Positions 26,925 through 35,217 of a stretch of 64,000 nucleotides of DNA are shown one piece after another. Below the pieces are notes generated by a model, which did not search any database, was not told the origin of the DNA, and was given only the letters and a program-made list of their open reading frames with translations. Numbering within the stretch: the stretch's first letter is position 1; each line of letters opens with the position of its first letter. Made by a program: the position numbers and the translations under genes. The DNA comes from Parabacteroides sp. (GTDB lineage Bacteria; Bacteroidota; Bacteroidia; Bacteroidales; Tannerellaceae): the NCBI GenBank assembly GCA_017481945.1, contig JAFUOJ010000021.1, positions 124,001 to 188,000 on the forward strand, written 5' to 3'.

Positions 26925-28234
26925 AATATTATAGCACAAACAAACAGGCTCCTTTTGCCTCTCTGGAAGAAGCTGTTGTCAAAGGCCTTGCCAGTGATAA
27001 GGGGTTATTTATGCCGGAGTCTATTCAACCAATCGACAAAGACGTTATTACTGATTTAAAAAATAAAACATTCCACGAGATTGCCTGCACCGTTGCACAA
27101 GCATTCTTTGGGCAGGATATTGAGCCGGATACATTGAATGAAATAGTAAAAGATACTCTATCATTTGAAACTCCAGTCGTAAACGTTCGTGACAATATTT
27201 ACAGTCTCGAACTTTTTCACGGACCTACATTGGCTTTTAAAGACGTTGGGGCACGCTTTATGGCTCGCCTATTAGGTTATTTTATCCAGAAAGAGGGATT
27301 AAAGCAGGTGAATGTTTTGGTAGCGACTTCCGGAGATACGGGTAGTGCAGTAGCAAATGGTTTCTTAGGAGTACCCGGTATTCATGTATATGTACTTTAT
27401 CCCAAAGGTAAAGTCAGCCCTATCCAAGAATGCCAGTTCACAACATTAGGTCAGAACATTACCGCATTGGAGATTGACGGAACGTTTGATGACTGCCAAG
27501 CATTAGTTAAATCGGCTTTCATGGACGAAGCATTAAATCAGCACATGAAGCTAACTTCAGCGAACTCTATCAATGTAGCTCGTTTCCTTCCGCAGTCATT
27601 TTATTATTTCAATGCGTACGCACAATTAGATCGAATCGGTGAAGCTGATGAATTAGTTGTTTCTGTTCCAAGTGGCAACTTCGGGAATATCACTGCCGGT
27701 ATATTTGCTTACTGGATGGGATTACCCATTAAACGATTTATTGCTGCCAATAATCGTAACGACGTTTTCTTAGAGTATCTGAATACAGGAGTCTATACTC
27801 CACGTCCTTCTGTCTCTACTTTAGCAAACGCAATGGATGTAGGTAATCCTAGTAACTTTGCTCGTATTCTGGATCTATTTGGTAAATATGAAGATCCTCA
27901 TAAGGAAATCTGTAAACGAATCTCCGGTTATCGTTTTACAGATGAAGAGATTGCTGCGACCATGAAACAAACATATACGGAAACCGGTTACATTTTAGAT
28001 CCGCACGGAGCTTGTGGTTATCAAGCATTGGTTAATAATCATCTTACACCTAATGAGACCGGAGTCTTTTTAGAAACGGCTCATCCTGCTAAGTTCAAAG
28101 GGGTAGTTGATCAGATTTTATCAACCGACATTAAAATCCCAGCAAAGCTAAAAGCCTTCATGCAAGGTAAAAAACAAAGCATTGAACTTAGCAAAGACTT
28201 TGAAGGGTTTAAACAGTTCTTACTGCAACAGTAA
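26921..28234 (+). CDS. thrC: Threonine synthase
   Basis: A PLP enzyme making threonine from phosphohomoserine. The PLP lysine is in GPTLAFKDVGARF (near residue 110), with the phosphate-binding loop SGDTGSAVANGF, PSGNFGNITAG and the C-terminal EPHGACG-like LDPHGACGYQA. Length 437 fits the longer bacterial class. Its start ATG overlaps the stop of the apgM-like gene (ATGA), consistent with coupled translation. A terminator follows at 28253. Confidence 0.97.
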   Translation: MKYYSTNKQAPFASLEEAVVKGLASDKGLFMPESIQPIDKDVITDLKNKTFHEIACTVAQAFFGQDIEPDTLNEIVKDTLSFETPVVNVRDNIYSLELFHGPTLAFKDVGARFMARLLGYFIQKEGLKQVNVLVATSGDTGSAVANGFLGVPGIHVYVLYPKGKVSPIQECQFTTLGQNITALEIDGTFDDCQALVKSAFMDEALNQHMKLTSANSINVARFLPQSFYYFNAYAQLDRIGEADELVVSVPSGNFGNITAGIFAYWMGLPIKRFIAANNRNDVFLEYLNTGVYTPRPSVSTLANAMDVGNPSNFARILDLFGKYEDPHKEICKRISGYRFTDEEIAATMKQTYTETGYILDPHGACGYQALVNNHLTPNETGVFLETAHPAKFKGVVDQILSTDIKIPAKLKAFMQGKKQSIELSKDFEGFKQFLLQQ

Positions 28235-28252
28235 TTATTTCTTTATTATAAA

Positions 28253-28292
28253 ACAACGGGAACTAAATCTGATTTAGCTCCCGTTTCTTTTT
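28253..28292 (+). terminator. Terminator of the threonine operon
   Basis: AACGGGAaCTAAATC and GATTTAGcTCCCGTT with TTCTTTTTT after it; one internal mismatch. Confidence 0.88.
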
Positions 28293-28298
28293 TACTGC

Positions 28299-28394
28299 TT
28301 ATTCTTCAGTAGTTTCTTCTTCTGTCGTTATACTATCACCGATGATTATTTCTTTACCGATTTGCTCAACAACATTCCTAAAAGAAATCTTTTC
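28299..28394 (-). pseudogene. Possible remnant of a small gene, C-terminal end
   Basis: An open frame of 31 codons on the minus strand without a start codon, following an in-frame TAG. It contains NVVEQIGKEIIIGDSI and an acidic Thr/Glu tail, and ends in TAA. It looks like the end of a former protein. A -7-like TTCCTTTG lies just upstream. No family recognised. Confidence 0.3.
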
Positions 28395-28438
28395 CTATTC
28401 GGAAGCAAAGGAAAAACTACTTTCTTACAGGCAAAAAG

Positions 28439-28545
28439 TTACTTACTAAGTAGAGCTTCCTCTACTTAATAAGCAGACTTTCTTCTACTTATCGAGTAGA
28501 CAAACCTCTACTTACCGAGTAGATTTGACTCTACTTAGTAAGTAG
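28439..28545. repeat. Periodic palindrome array B (word CTACTT/AAGTAG)
   Basis: Five inverted-repeat units follow each other with an exact 23-base period. Left arms start at 28439 (degenerate TTACTT), 28462, 28485, 28508 and 28531. Right arms AAGTAG, AAGCAG, GAGTAG, GAGTAG and AAGTAG start at 28448, 28471, 28494, 28517 and 28540. Arms are separated by three bases; the spacers between units are not conserved. Confidence 0.9.
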
Positions 28546-28739
28546 ATTTTAAGCCATTTACTTCCGTCCTGAAATTTTATAGCAATCCTTTCTAAACCTT
28601 TTACCGCTTTAACTTGTTTCATAGTCAGAACAGAAGCAGAGTGACAGGCGATTTCATCGCTGAACTCTAAGCAATCCTTTCGTTCGGCTACAATAGCAAC
28701 AATATCTGATATTTGGACAGACAGAAAGGGACTACCTGC
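28512..28739 (-). pseudogene. Gene remnant overlapping the palindrome array
   Basis: An open frame of 75 codons on the minus strand with no ATG at its beginning (it follows a TGA). It includes SDIVAIVAERKDCLEF, KQVKAVKGLERIAIKF and GSKWLKIYLLSR. Composition is protein-like. The last codons run into repeat array B, where the frame stops. I cannot name the family. It reads as the C-terminal part of a lost gene whose end merges with the array. Confidence 0.4.
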
Positions 28740-28762
28740 TCATCAGATAGCCCCTTTCTTTA
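28723..28762 (+). terminator. Hairpin, probable terminator
   Basis: AGAAAGGG pairs with CCCTTTCT, extended by CTA/TAG, followed by TTATTTCC. The T tract is weak, so direction is uncertain. Confidence 0.5.
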
Positions 28763-28779
28763 TTTCCGGTATTCATGAA

Positions 28780-29217
28780 TCAATCAACAGCCCACAGTTT
28801 CATCTCATACATATCCAGATATTCCTCCCATTCCGGATCGACTTCTGTATATATTGAGATGGGAAGCAGTTCAAAAACAGCCAAGACTTCGTTCAGTCGT
28901 TCGCCAAAGACACGAGCCGTACGGGTGTAATACACCCATATCTTCTCTCCGCCTCCGGTATAGACACTGGTCAGGATAGCCAGTTTATCCTTCTCCATAG
29001 CTTTCTTTAAAACTTCCTGTACCTCCTCTATCTGTTCGGCTAAAGCCTCTGAAGGCATACCTTTGTCGTCACCTTCATATTTCCAAGTGATTTCAACTCG
29101 CTCCTTAAACTTGCCAGACTGAACAAATTCAGTCAATTCATCTCGTCCGGATACGGTCACTAACTGACCGGATTCATTCTCAGAAAGAGCAGTGAACCAT
29201 TCATTGCTTAGTTTCAT
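28780..29217 (-). CDS. DUF695-domain protein
   Basis: A 145-residue cytoplasmic protein. An N-terminal NEWFTALSENESGQLVTV, a central VEITWKYEGD and the C-terminal ISIYTEVDPEWEEYLDMY fit the DUF695 family, whose function is not established. In the family the first half is often followed by a DUF695 YTEVDPEW-type end exactly as here. No signal peptide. It lies downstream of the decayed region on the same strand and is divergent from the GNAT gene. Confidence 0.75.
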   Translation of the reverse strand: MKLSNEWFTALSENESGQLVTVSGRDELTEFVQSGKFKERVEITWKYEGDDKGMPSEALAEQIEEVQEVLKKAMEKDKLAILTSVYTGGGEKIWVYYTRTARVFGERLNEVLAVFELLPISIYTEVDPEWEEYLDMYEMKLWAVD

Positions 29218-29293
29218 ATCTCTATTTTATTGATCTTCTATTCCACAAAAATAGAGAATATCATTCGAAGAAAATAAAATTCAATTGTTTTTT

Positions 29294-29301
29294 TACCTTT
29301 G
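29294..29301 (+). promoter_or_regulatory. -7 element of the GNAT gene
   Basis: TACCTTTG, 33 bases before the ATG at 29335. Confidence 0.65.
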
Positions 29302-29334
29302 TGAAAGAAACAAGTATATAAGGAGTAAAAAGAC

Positions 29335-29823
29335 ATGATTCGACCGGTAAAATCAGAAGACGCAAGTGCGATCACCCGCATATATAATGAATACATAGTG
29401 AACAGTACGGTCACTTTCGAAGAAGAGCCGTTGCAAGAGGAGGAAATGCGTAAGCGTATCCTCACCATTTCTGCCCATCATCCCTACTTTGTTTATGAAA
29501 CAGAGGAGGGAATCATAGGCTATTGTTACGCACATCCTTGGAAAGAACGTTCAGCTTATTGCTATACATTAGAGACCACTGTCTACCTCACTCCTGCTTG
29601 TATTGGGAAAGGAATAGGAGAACTACTTATGCAACAGCTCATCCATTCCTGCCGCACCATGGGGTATCACGCATTGATCGCCTGCATTACGGAAGAGAAT
29701 CAAGGGAGCATACACTTTCACGAACGGTTAGGTTTCAAGCAGGTTTCCCGTTTTGAGAAGGTGGGAATCAAGTTTAACCGTTGGTTAGATGTGGTAGATT
29801 ACGAGTTGCTATTGGAACCTTGA
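29335..29823 (+). CDS. GNAT acetyltransferase, phosphinothricin/methionine-sulfoximine type
   Basis: A 162-residue N-acetyltransferase. The start IRPVKSEDASAITRIYNEYI with VTFEEEPL is typical of the Pat/MddA group, which acetylates phosphinothricin, methionine sulfoximine or related toxic amino acid analogues. The acetyl-CoA loop is in PACIGKGIGELLM (near residue 96), and the C-terminus has GFKQVSRFEKVGIKF. The actual substrate here is unknown. The gene is convergent with the SBF transporter and their 3' ends overlap by 25 bases. Confidence 0.9.
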   Translation: MIRPVKSEDASAITRIYNEYIVNSTVTFEEEPLQEEEMRKRILTISAHHPYFVYETEEGIIGYCYAHPWKERSAYCYTLETTVYLTPACIGKGIGELLMQQLIHSCRTMGYHALIACITEENQGSIHFHERLGFKQVSRFEKVGIKFNRWLDVVDYELLLEP

Positions 29824-30767
29824 GCTTCCCGTTTGCGTTTCTTCCAAAGTTGGTAGCTATTAAAAATGTTCTGCCATAAGACGTATGAACCGGGACCTAC
29901 TGAGGACAATGGGTCTAAATAGGTATAAGCCATCCAGATAGCAAGCACCGTATTTTTCTGTCCTAAGGCTTGTCCTGCGCTGATACGGTCAGAATATCGG
30001 GAGCCAATCCGCTTTCCTAAATAAAATTGGAGTGCACAAGTGAGTAAACCTGCCAAAGCAATCAGTACCTCAACACCCACTGCGGCATCGCTGTTTACCA
30101 AAGAACGTACCGTCTGTGCCGTCACAATTGCCAAGGCAATACTCCAAAGATAGAAAGCCATATCCCGTAAACCTAACAGCAACTGATGAACTTTCGGCAG
30201 CCAATAACGGAACAACAGAGCTAAGAAGAAGGGACATAAAAGCAAAGGAAAGACCTTACTCAATATCTTTAAGAAAGCAACAATAAAAGTTATATCGGCA
30301 TGAGGTTCCACCAAAGGAAACATCAGCGGGACAACTATGGCAGCTAATACGTTGGAAAGAAGTGTATAGGTCGTCAGACTGGAAGCACTTCCTCCTAATT
30401 TACCTGTAATTACCGCAGCAGCCGTAGCAGTTGGACAGATCAAACAGACCATTGCTCCTTCAAATACCTCTTTATACGCCCCCTCTATCCTCATAAATAT
30501 CAATAGAGAAGCGATAAGTGCAGCCGAAAAAAACTGAAATAACAGTAGCCAACCATGCCAAGGCGAAGGCATTAATTCGCGAGGTTCTATCTTACAAAAG
30601 GTCAATAGTAACTGAGCAAATATCAAAGCGGGAGTTAAATAGGCTACAAATGTATTCACAAAAGGCTTTGTCGGTCCCAATATCTCTATGTTCGCAAAAG
30701 CCAAATATCCCAAAACACCGACCAACATGGCTATCGGTAACGTCCAGTTCTTCAAAAAATTCAACAT
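29799..30767 (-). CDS. Bile acid:sodium symporter (SBF)-like transporter
   Basis: An integral membrane protein of about 322 residues with nine or ten predicted helices. The conserved segment MVCLICPTATAAAVITGKLGG and the helix LTTYTLLSNVLAAIVVPLMFPL fit the SBF/BASS superfamily. Substrates of this branch are not known and need not be bile acids. An upstream in-frame ATG at 30806 would lie before the transcription start predicted by TATCTTTG at 30796-30803; the ATG at 30767 is chosen. The 3' end overlaps the GNAT gene. Confidence 0.82.
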   Translation of the reverse strand: MLNFLKNWTLPIAMLVGVLGYLAFANIEILGPTKPFVNTFVAYLTPALIFAQLLLTFCKIEPRELMPSPWHGWLLLFQFFSAALIASLLIFMRIEGAYKEVFEGAMVCLICPTATAAAVITGKLGGSASSLTTYTLLSNVLAAIVVPLMFPLVEPHADITFIVAFLKILSKVFPLLLCPFFLALLFRYWLPKVHQLLLGLRDMAFYLWSIALAIVTAQTVRSLVNSDAAVGVEVLIALAGLLTCALQFYLGKRIGSRYSDRISAGQALGQKNTVLAIWMAYTYLDPLSSVGPGSYVLWQNIFNSYQLWKKRKREAQGSNSNS

Positions 30768-30795
30768 AGCTATTAATGTCTTTCTTTTCGGGCGA

Positions 30796-30803
30796 CAAAG
30801 ATA
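30796..30803 (-). promoter_or_regulatory. -7 element of the SBF gene
   Basis: The minus strand reads TATCTTTG. It touches the U tract of the upstream gcvT terminator. Confidence 0.6.
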
Positions 30804-30805
30804 CA

Positions 30806-30841
30806 ATAAAAAAGCCCTCTCCTTTAGCGGAAAGGGCTTCT
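30806..30841 (-). terminator. Terminator of the pepT-gcvT operon
   Basis: GAAGCCCTTT and AGAGGGCTTTTTT (minus strand) form a hairpin with a T tract. Confidence 0.82.
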
Positions 30842-30866
30842 AAATTATTTATTACCCACAGAGTTT

Positions 30867-31952
30867 TTATTTGCGGAAAGGAGCTTTCACAACCTGAGCT
30901 TTTAAATTGCGGTTACGGACTTTGATATAAATTTCTGAACCGACTTTTGACAAGTCTGTTCTTACATATCCCATACCAATTCCTTTCTTTAAAACAGGAG
31001 ACATGGTTCCGGAAGTAACCACACCGATGATGTTACCTTCTGCGTCTGCAATCTCATACCCATGACGAGGGATTCCTTTATCTACCAATTCAAAGGCACA
31101 TAATTTACGAGTAACGCCTTCTTTCTTCTGACGTTCCAATTCAGCACGGTTGGTAAATTCTTTGCCTTCAACAAACTTTGTAATCCATCCCAAGCCGGCT
31201 TCAATAGGAGAAGTCGTATCATCCAAATCATTACCATACAAGCAGAAGCCCATTTCCAAACGTAAAGTATCGCGTGCACCCAAACCAATCGGTTTGATAC
31301 CTTCCGGTTTGCCGGCTTCAAAGATTGCATTCCAGATTGTCATAGCGTCTTCCAAATGGAAATATAATTCAAAACCTCCGGCACCAGTATAACCAGTATT
31401 AGAAATAATTACCTCCTTACAACCGGCAAACTCTCCCGTAGTAAACGCATAATAAGGAATAGCCGATAGGTCAACCGGAGTTAAACGTTGCAATACTTCA
31501 ATCGCTTTCGGACCTTGAATAGCCAACTGTCCTGTACGAGCAGAAGAATTTTCCAATTCAGCACCCACTGTATTATGGCTGACACACCAGTCCCAATCTT
31601 TATCAATGTTACCGGCATTCACTACCAATAAGTACTTTTCCGGTTCATAATGGTACACCAATAGGTCATCCACAATACCCCCTTTTTCATTCGGGAAGCA
31701 AGTATATTGAGCCTTTCCTAAAGGTAAGTTAGAAGCGTCATTTGAAGTTATGCTCTGAATAAAAGCCAAAGCGTTCGGACCTTTTACCCAAAATTCACCC
31801 ATGTGAGAGACATCAAAGACACCTACACCATTAACAACTGTCATGTGTTCATCAATAATACCAGAATATTCAATCGGCATATTAAAACCTGCAAATTCAT
31901 GCATTTTAGCTCCAAGTGCAATATGCACATCGGTAAAGGGAGTTGTTTTCAT
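30867..31952 (-). CDS. gcvT: Aminomethyltransferase (glycine cleavage T protein)
   Basis: T protein of the glycine cleavage system, which transfers the methylene group from the lipoylated H protein to tetrahydrofolate. A length of 361 residues is normal. The N-terminal [14 protein letters not shown], the [11 protein letters not shown] segment, the folate-binding core with [14 protein letters not shown] and the C-terminal [16 protein letters not shown] are all typical. Catalytic Asp is in VFDVSHMG. The partner genes gcvP and gcvH are not in the window. It follows pepT after 22 bases, probably one transcript. Confidence 0.97.
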   Translation of the reverse strand: MKTTPFTDVHIALGAKMHEFAGFNMPIEYSGIIDEHMTVVNGVGVFDVSHMGEFWVKGPNALAFIQSITSNDASNLPLGKAQYTCFPNEKGGIVDDLLVYHYEPEKYLLVVNAGNIDKDWDWCVSHNTVGAELENSSARTGQLAIQGPKAIEVLQRLTPVDLSAIPYYAFTTGEFAGCKEVIISNTGYTGAGGFELYFHLEDAMTIWNAIFEAGKPEGIKPIGLGARDTLRLEMGFCLYGNDLDDTTSPIEAGLGWITKFVEGKEFTNRAELERQKKEGVTRKLCAFELVDKGIPRHGYEIADAEGNIIGVVTSGTMSPVLKKGIGMGYVRTDLSKVGSEIYIKVRNRNLKAQVVKAPFRK

Positions 31953-31974
31953 GATTTTATGATTATGATTTTTA

Positions 31975-33195
31975 TTATGATTTCTGAGCCAACAGCTCTG
32001 CTATTTTAATTACAGTTTCCATACTCTTTACTAAAGACTGAACCGGAAGGAATTCATATCTGCCATGAAAGTTCAAACCTCCGGCAAAGATATTCGGACA
32101 AGGCAATCCCATAAAGGAAAGACGTGCGCCATCAGTACCGCCACGAATCGGTTTAACTAACGGAGTTACTCCAGAAGCTTCCATCGCTTCAAAAGCCAAA
32201 TCAATAATATATTGCTTCGGTTCTACGACTTCACGCATGTTATAATACTGGTCACGCAATTCCAAAGTCGTACTACCCGGATGTAGTTCATTCATACGTT
32301 TTACCAACTCCTGCAACAACGTTTTCTTCTGTTCAAACGCAGTTCGGTCGTGATCACGAATAATATAAGAAAGAGAAGCCGCCTCAACAGTTCCGCTCAT
32401 TCCGGTCAAATGGAAGAAACCTTCATAACCTGTTGTGTGTTCAGGACGCTGTTCTGCCGGCAACCAAGAAGCTAATTCCAAAGCCAATAAAGAGGCATTG
32501 ACCATCTTATCCTTAGCATATCCCGGATGAACGTTTAATCCTTTGAATGAAATCTTAGCAGCAGCGGCATTAAAGTTTTCATATTCAAGCTCACCAATCT
32601 GCCCACCATCAATCGTATAAGCCCAGTCACATCCAAACTTTTCTACGTCGAAGTAGTCAGCACCTGCACCAATTTCTTCATCAGGAGTAAAGCTTACGCG
32701 AATCTTTCCATGTTCTATTTCCGGATGATCTTTTAGATATTTTACTGCGGAAATAATAGCAGCGACTCCGCCTTTATCATCAGCTCCTAACAAAGTCTTA
32801 CCATTTGTTACAATAATATCTTGATTCTTGTAATCCTCCAATTCAGGGAACATCTTCGGAGAAAGCACAATATTTTCCTCCTCACACAAAACAATTTCTC
32901 CCCCCTTATAGGCAACAATACGAGGTTGTACGTCCTTTCCTGACATATCAGGACTGGTATCCAAATGAGCAATGAAACCAATTGTTGGGATCTTTTTCGT
33001 AGTATTAGCAGGCAAAGTAGCCATCAAATAGCTCTTTTCATCCAGCGTAATTTCTTCCAAACCAATTTCTTCTAACTCTTTAACCAAAGCTTCTGCAAAC
33101 ACACGTTGCCCCGGTGTACTCGGAGTTACCCCTGTAGTTTCGCTTGACTGCGTGTCAAACGTCACATACTTCAAAAATCTATCTGTTACAGTCAT
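31975..33195 (-). CDS. pepT: Peptidase T (tripeptidase)
   Basis: A cytoplasmic M20-family zinc aminotripeptidase of 406 residues. The metal and catalytic residues are visible: IAHLDTSPD (His, Asp), GADDKGG (bridging Asp), TPDEEIGAG (catalytic Glu and ligand Glu), [12 protein letters not shown] (Asp ligand) and [13 protein letters not shown] (His ligand). Length is normal. It is the first gene of a pepT-gcvT unit. Confidence 0.97.
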   Translation of the reverse strand: MTVTDRFLKYVTFDTQSSETTGVTPSTPGQRVFAEALVKELEEIGLEEITLDEKSYLMATLPANTTKKIPTIGFIAHLDTSPDMSGKDVQPRIVAYKGGEIVLCEEENIVLSPKMFPELEDYKNQDIIVTNGKTLLGADDKGGVAAIISAVKYLKDHPEIEHGKIRVSFTPDEEIGAGADYFDVEKFGCDWAYTIDGGQIGELEYENFNAAAAKISFKGLNVHPGYAKDKMVNASLLALELASWLPAEQRPEHTTGYEGFFHLTGMSGTVEAASLSYIIRDHDRTAFEQKKTLLQELVKRMNELHPGSTTLELRDQYYNMREVVEPKQYIIDLAFEAMEASGVTPLVKPIRGGTDGARLSFMGLPCPNIFAGGLNFHGRYEFLPVQSLVKSMETVIKIAELLAQKS

Positions 33196-33227
33196 ACAGT
33201 TATCTTTAATATATATTTGTTCTATTT

Positions 33228-33344
33228 TTATTCATCATTCAAATCTTTTATAAATTCATCCAAACAGATAATACAAACACTTGGAAAAGGAATATCTTGA
33301 AGAACCCGAAAATCTATCAAGTACAACATTACGAGAATCCATCA
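33228..33344 (-). pseudogene. PIN-family toxin with internal deletion
   Basis: The stop of the antitoxin gene overlaps an ATGATGG. From there the frame reads MDSRNVVLD, the first PIN strand ending in its catalytic Asp. It then shifts by one base into DFRVLQDIPFPSVCIIC and [11 protein letters not shown], which match the end of PIN-family toxins (the IPFP and LDEFL type). About 90-100 codons of the ordinary domain are missing between the two pieces. The small frame that remains open (33228-33329) would encode 33 residues. I read this as an inactivated toxin gene. Confidence 0.6.
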
Positions 33345-33563
33345 TTTATAAAGTGTTCTAAGATGAGTGTTTCTCAATTCTGCCAATTTCTTCTCATTCC
33401 ATTGACCACTTTGCCAAAGTTTTTCCATTTCTTCATCCGCTCGACGAGCAAAAAACTCGCTTATAGCATGTTTTAAAGCCATCAACTCTTCATTTGATGT
33501 AATGGAAGCCATTACATCTAACAATTCTAATTGAGCCGGATTAAAAACAGTTGTTGTCTTCAT
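33342..33563 (-). CDS. Antitoxin-like small protein of a decayed PIN toxin pair
   Basis: A 73-residue protein: MKTTTVFNPAQLELLDVMA, then helices with ALKHAISEFFARRADEEMEKLW and a C-terminal NTHLRTLYK. It resembles small Bacteroidetes antitoxins encoded directly before PIN-family toxins. The in-frame ATG at 33620 lies upstream of a -7 element (TATCTTTG, 33593-33600), so the ATG at 33563 is the real start. Its TGA overlaps the ATG of the remnant toxin. With the toxin destroyed it may persist as an orphan repressor. Confidence 0.65.
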   Translation of the reverse strand: MKTTTVFNPAQLELLDVMASITSNEELMALKHAISEFFARRADEEMEKLWQSGQWNEKKLAELRNTHLRTLYK

Positions 33564-33592
33564 CTCTTCCTCCTTTTTATCATATTCTGCTT

Positions 33593-33600
33593 CAAAGATA
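33593..33600 (-). promoter_or_regulatory. -7 element of the antitoxin gene
   Basis: The minus strand reads TATCTTTG, 30 bases before the ATG at 33563; it decides that start. Confidence 0.6.
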
Positions 33601-33742
33601 ACAATTAAAAAACAAAACACTCCCTCGAAGACAAATATTTATCACCAACCTATACTATTACACAGTTATATCTTCTAACAAATATCACCTACTATTAACA
33701 AAAGTACGATTCACATAACAAATCGTATTAAAATTCAATCAA

Positions 33743-33788
33743 TAAAAATAATCCACCAATGGAAACTTACTACCATTGATGGATTATC
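33743..33788 (-). terminator. Terminator of the four-gene unknown operon
   Basis: ATAATCCAcCAATGG pairs with CCATTGaTGGATTAT around ten bases; the A-rich low side supplies the U tract for the minus strand. Confidence 0.78.
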
Positions 33789-33886
33789 TTTGATAAAATT
33801 CTATTATTCAAAATTTATATTTCCTACGATAAAAAGGAAAACAAGTTATCTTACTATATCAACAAACTCAAATACTAAATATAATA

Positions 33887-34084
33887 TTATTTTTCAATAT
33901 CAGGTTTATTATTAAGCCACTCATTTTTCTTCTTTTCTTCTTCCTCTTTTTTATTAGCACGAGAAATTAAATACCCACCTATTGCAATCCAAATAAGGCT
34001 TCCCGCATGAAATTGACCAGACATTAATAGACCAATAAGTCCAAAAACTCCAAGCAATAGCAAAATCCAACCTAAAACTTTCAT
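33887..34084 (-). CDS. Small membrane protein, unknown (operon gene 4)
   Basis: 65 residues with two membrane helices (about 3-20 and 27-43) and a Lys/Glu-rich cytoplasmic tail. No family recognised. It starts two bases after the preceding gene ends, so it is translated as part of the operon beginning at 35145. Confidence 0.6.
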   Translation of the reverse strand: MKVLGWILLLLGVFGLIGLLMSGQFHAGSLIWIAIGGYLISRANKKEEEEKKKNEWLNNKPDIEK

Positions 34085-34086
34085 AA

Positions 34087-34317
34087 CTATTTATTTACAT
34101 CTATAAATTCCGTATCTTTCTTTTTGGAGCACAATACAATAATAAGACCTACAAGAGGATTTAACACTAATGAAAAAACAAAAGCCCATCCAAATCCAAT
34201 CTTCCGTTTTTTTCCTAAGCACGCAACACCATAAGAAAAAAGAATACTTAATAATAAAAGAAACAAAAATTCACCTGAAGATGAAATTTGAGCTAAAATT
34301 AAACACATTTGTCCCAT
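34087..34317 (-). CDS. Small membrane protein, unknown (operon gene 3)
   Basis: 76 residues. Two hydrophobic segments (about 15-34 and 43-63) flank a basic loop GKKRKIG. Similar short two-helix proteins with the GxxxxLGxxKR loop are common as unannotated genes. It sits 11 bases after the J-domain-like gene and two bases before the last gene. Confidence 0.6.
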   Translation of the reverse strand: MGQMCLILAQISSSGEFLFLLLLSILFSYGVACLGKKRKIGFGWAFVFSLVLNPLVGLIIVLCSKKKDTEFIDVNK

Positions 34318-34328
34318 AAGTTTTTATT

Positions 34329-34748
34329 TTAAAAAGTAATATTCAATTCTTTTTCAGCCCTACTTTTCAATAAAGAAAGAGCTTTATAATTATACTTGTT
34401 CTCTACTATCAATGCAAAGATCTTTGTAGCTTTTTCTTCTAATATTGGATTTGTCGAAAAACGATCAGGATGACATTTCTTTTTTAACATGTCATAAAGT
34501 TCTTGAGAATAAAAAGCATTATTTATTACTCCATTAAAATCAACAGGTTCACTTTTCATTTTTTGTTTTAACTGAAAATATTTCGAACTCCTCCGTCGTA
34601 CTATTCCATAAGAAACTAAAGCGATAGCAATAGCCCCTCCTAACCAATATACCCACTGATAACTCTCTGTTTGAGAGACTTTAGCTGTCGTATTAACTGT
34701 ATTTGTTAATGTGTCAACGACTTGCGTCAAACTATCTATTGAATTCAT
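34329..34748 (-). CDS. Membrane-anchored J-domain-like protein (operon gene 2)
   Basis: 139 residues. An N-terminal Ser/Thr-rich segment (1-30) precedes one membrane helix (about 33-50). The cytoplasmic C-terminal part has a short helix, then LYDMLKKKCHPDRF, which carries the HPD tripeptide that defines DnaJ domains, followed by a helix EEKATKIFALIVENKYNYKAL resembling J-domain helix III. It would recruit an Hsp70 to the membrane. The J domain is short and lacks the Gly/Phe region, so function is only inferred. The start overlaps the end of the preceding gene by 17 bases. Confidence 0.65.
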   Translation of the reverse strand: MNSIDSLTQVVDTLTNTVNTTAKVSQTESYQWVYWLGGAIAIALVSYGIVRRRSSKYFQLKQKMKSEPVDFNGVINNAFYSQELYDMLKKKCHPDRFSTNPILEEKATKIFALIVENKYNYKALSLLKSRAEKELNITF

Positions 34749-35145
34749 TTAGTGCACCTCCCATATTTGCATAATCAATTAATTTCCAACGACATCCATA
34801 AATTCCCGTATCATCATGAATTTCTAACGTATCCCAACCCAAAGCAATTAATTGTCGAACTAAAGCAGTATCATGTAAAACAACCATACCTATGACAATC
34901 ATTTCATCTTTACTTAAGGAACGTCCAGAGAGTGCTTGAATACGAAATCCTGTATTCATCCAAGCAGAAAATTGATGTCTATATTCAGAATTACCTTTTG
35001 AGATACTAGCTTTTAGCATTGTGGGAGCCAAACCTAATACAAAAGCCTTACGAGCAGCACTATTAAAACTTCGAACCAAACTATTTCGTTCAGAACGATC
35101 ATTAAACCAATCTAAAACATTATTCCAGATATTCTCAAACAACAT
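34732..35145 (-). CDS. Protein of unknown function (operon gene 1)
   Basis: 137 residues, no signal or membrane segment. Predominantly helical: NIWNNVLDWFNDRSERNSLVRSF at the start, KEAFVLG-like KAFVLGLAPTMLKASISKG in the middle, and a C-terminal DTLEIHDDTGIYGCRWKL. I do not recognise the family. It is the first gene of a tight four-gene operon with a membrane J-like protein and two tiny membrane proteins. A hairpin GAACCgtccGGTTC (35178-35191) lies in the 5' leader, after a -7-like TATCTTTC. Confidence 0.6.
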   Translation of the reverse strand: MLFENIWNNVLDWFNDRSERNSLVRSFNSAARKAFVLGLAPTMLKASISKGNSEYRHQFSAWMNTGFRIQALSGRSLSKDEMIVIGMVVLHDTALVRQLIALGWDTLEIHDDTGIYGCRWKLIDYANMGGALNEFNR

Positions 35146-35217
35146 TATAATATGATAAATATTGTCCGCAGCTCCCGAACCGGACGGTTCTATAAAAAAG
35201 AAAGATACATATACAAA

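Noticed and set aside
28439-28545. CRISPR array
   Set aside because: Units are only 23 bases with 6-base arms and 3-base centres; repeats are not 24-40 bases long, there are no unique spacers of similar length and no cas genes.
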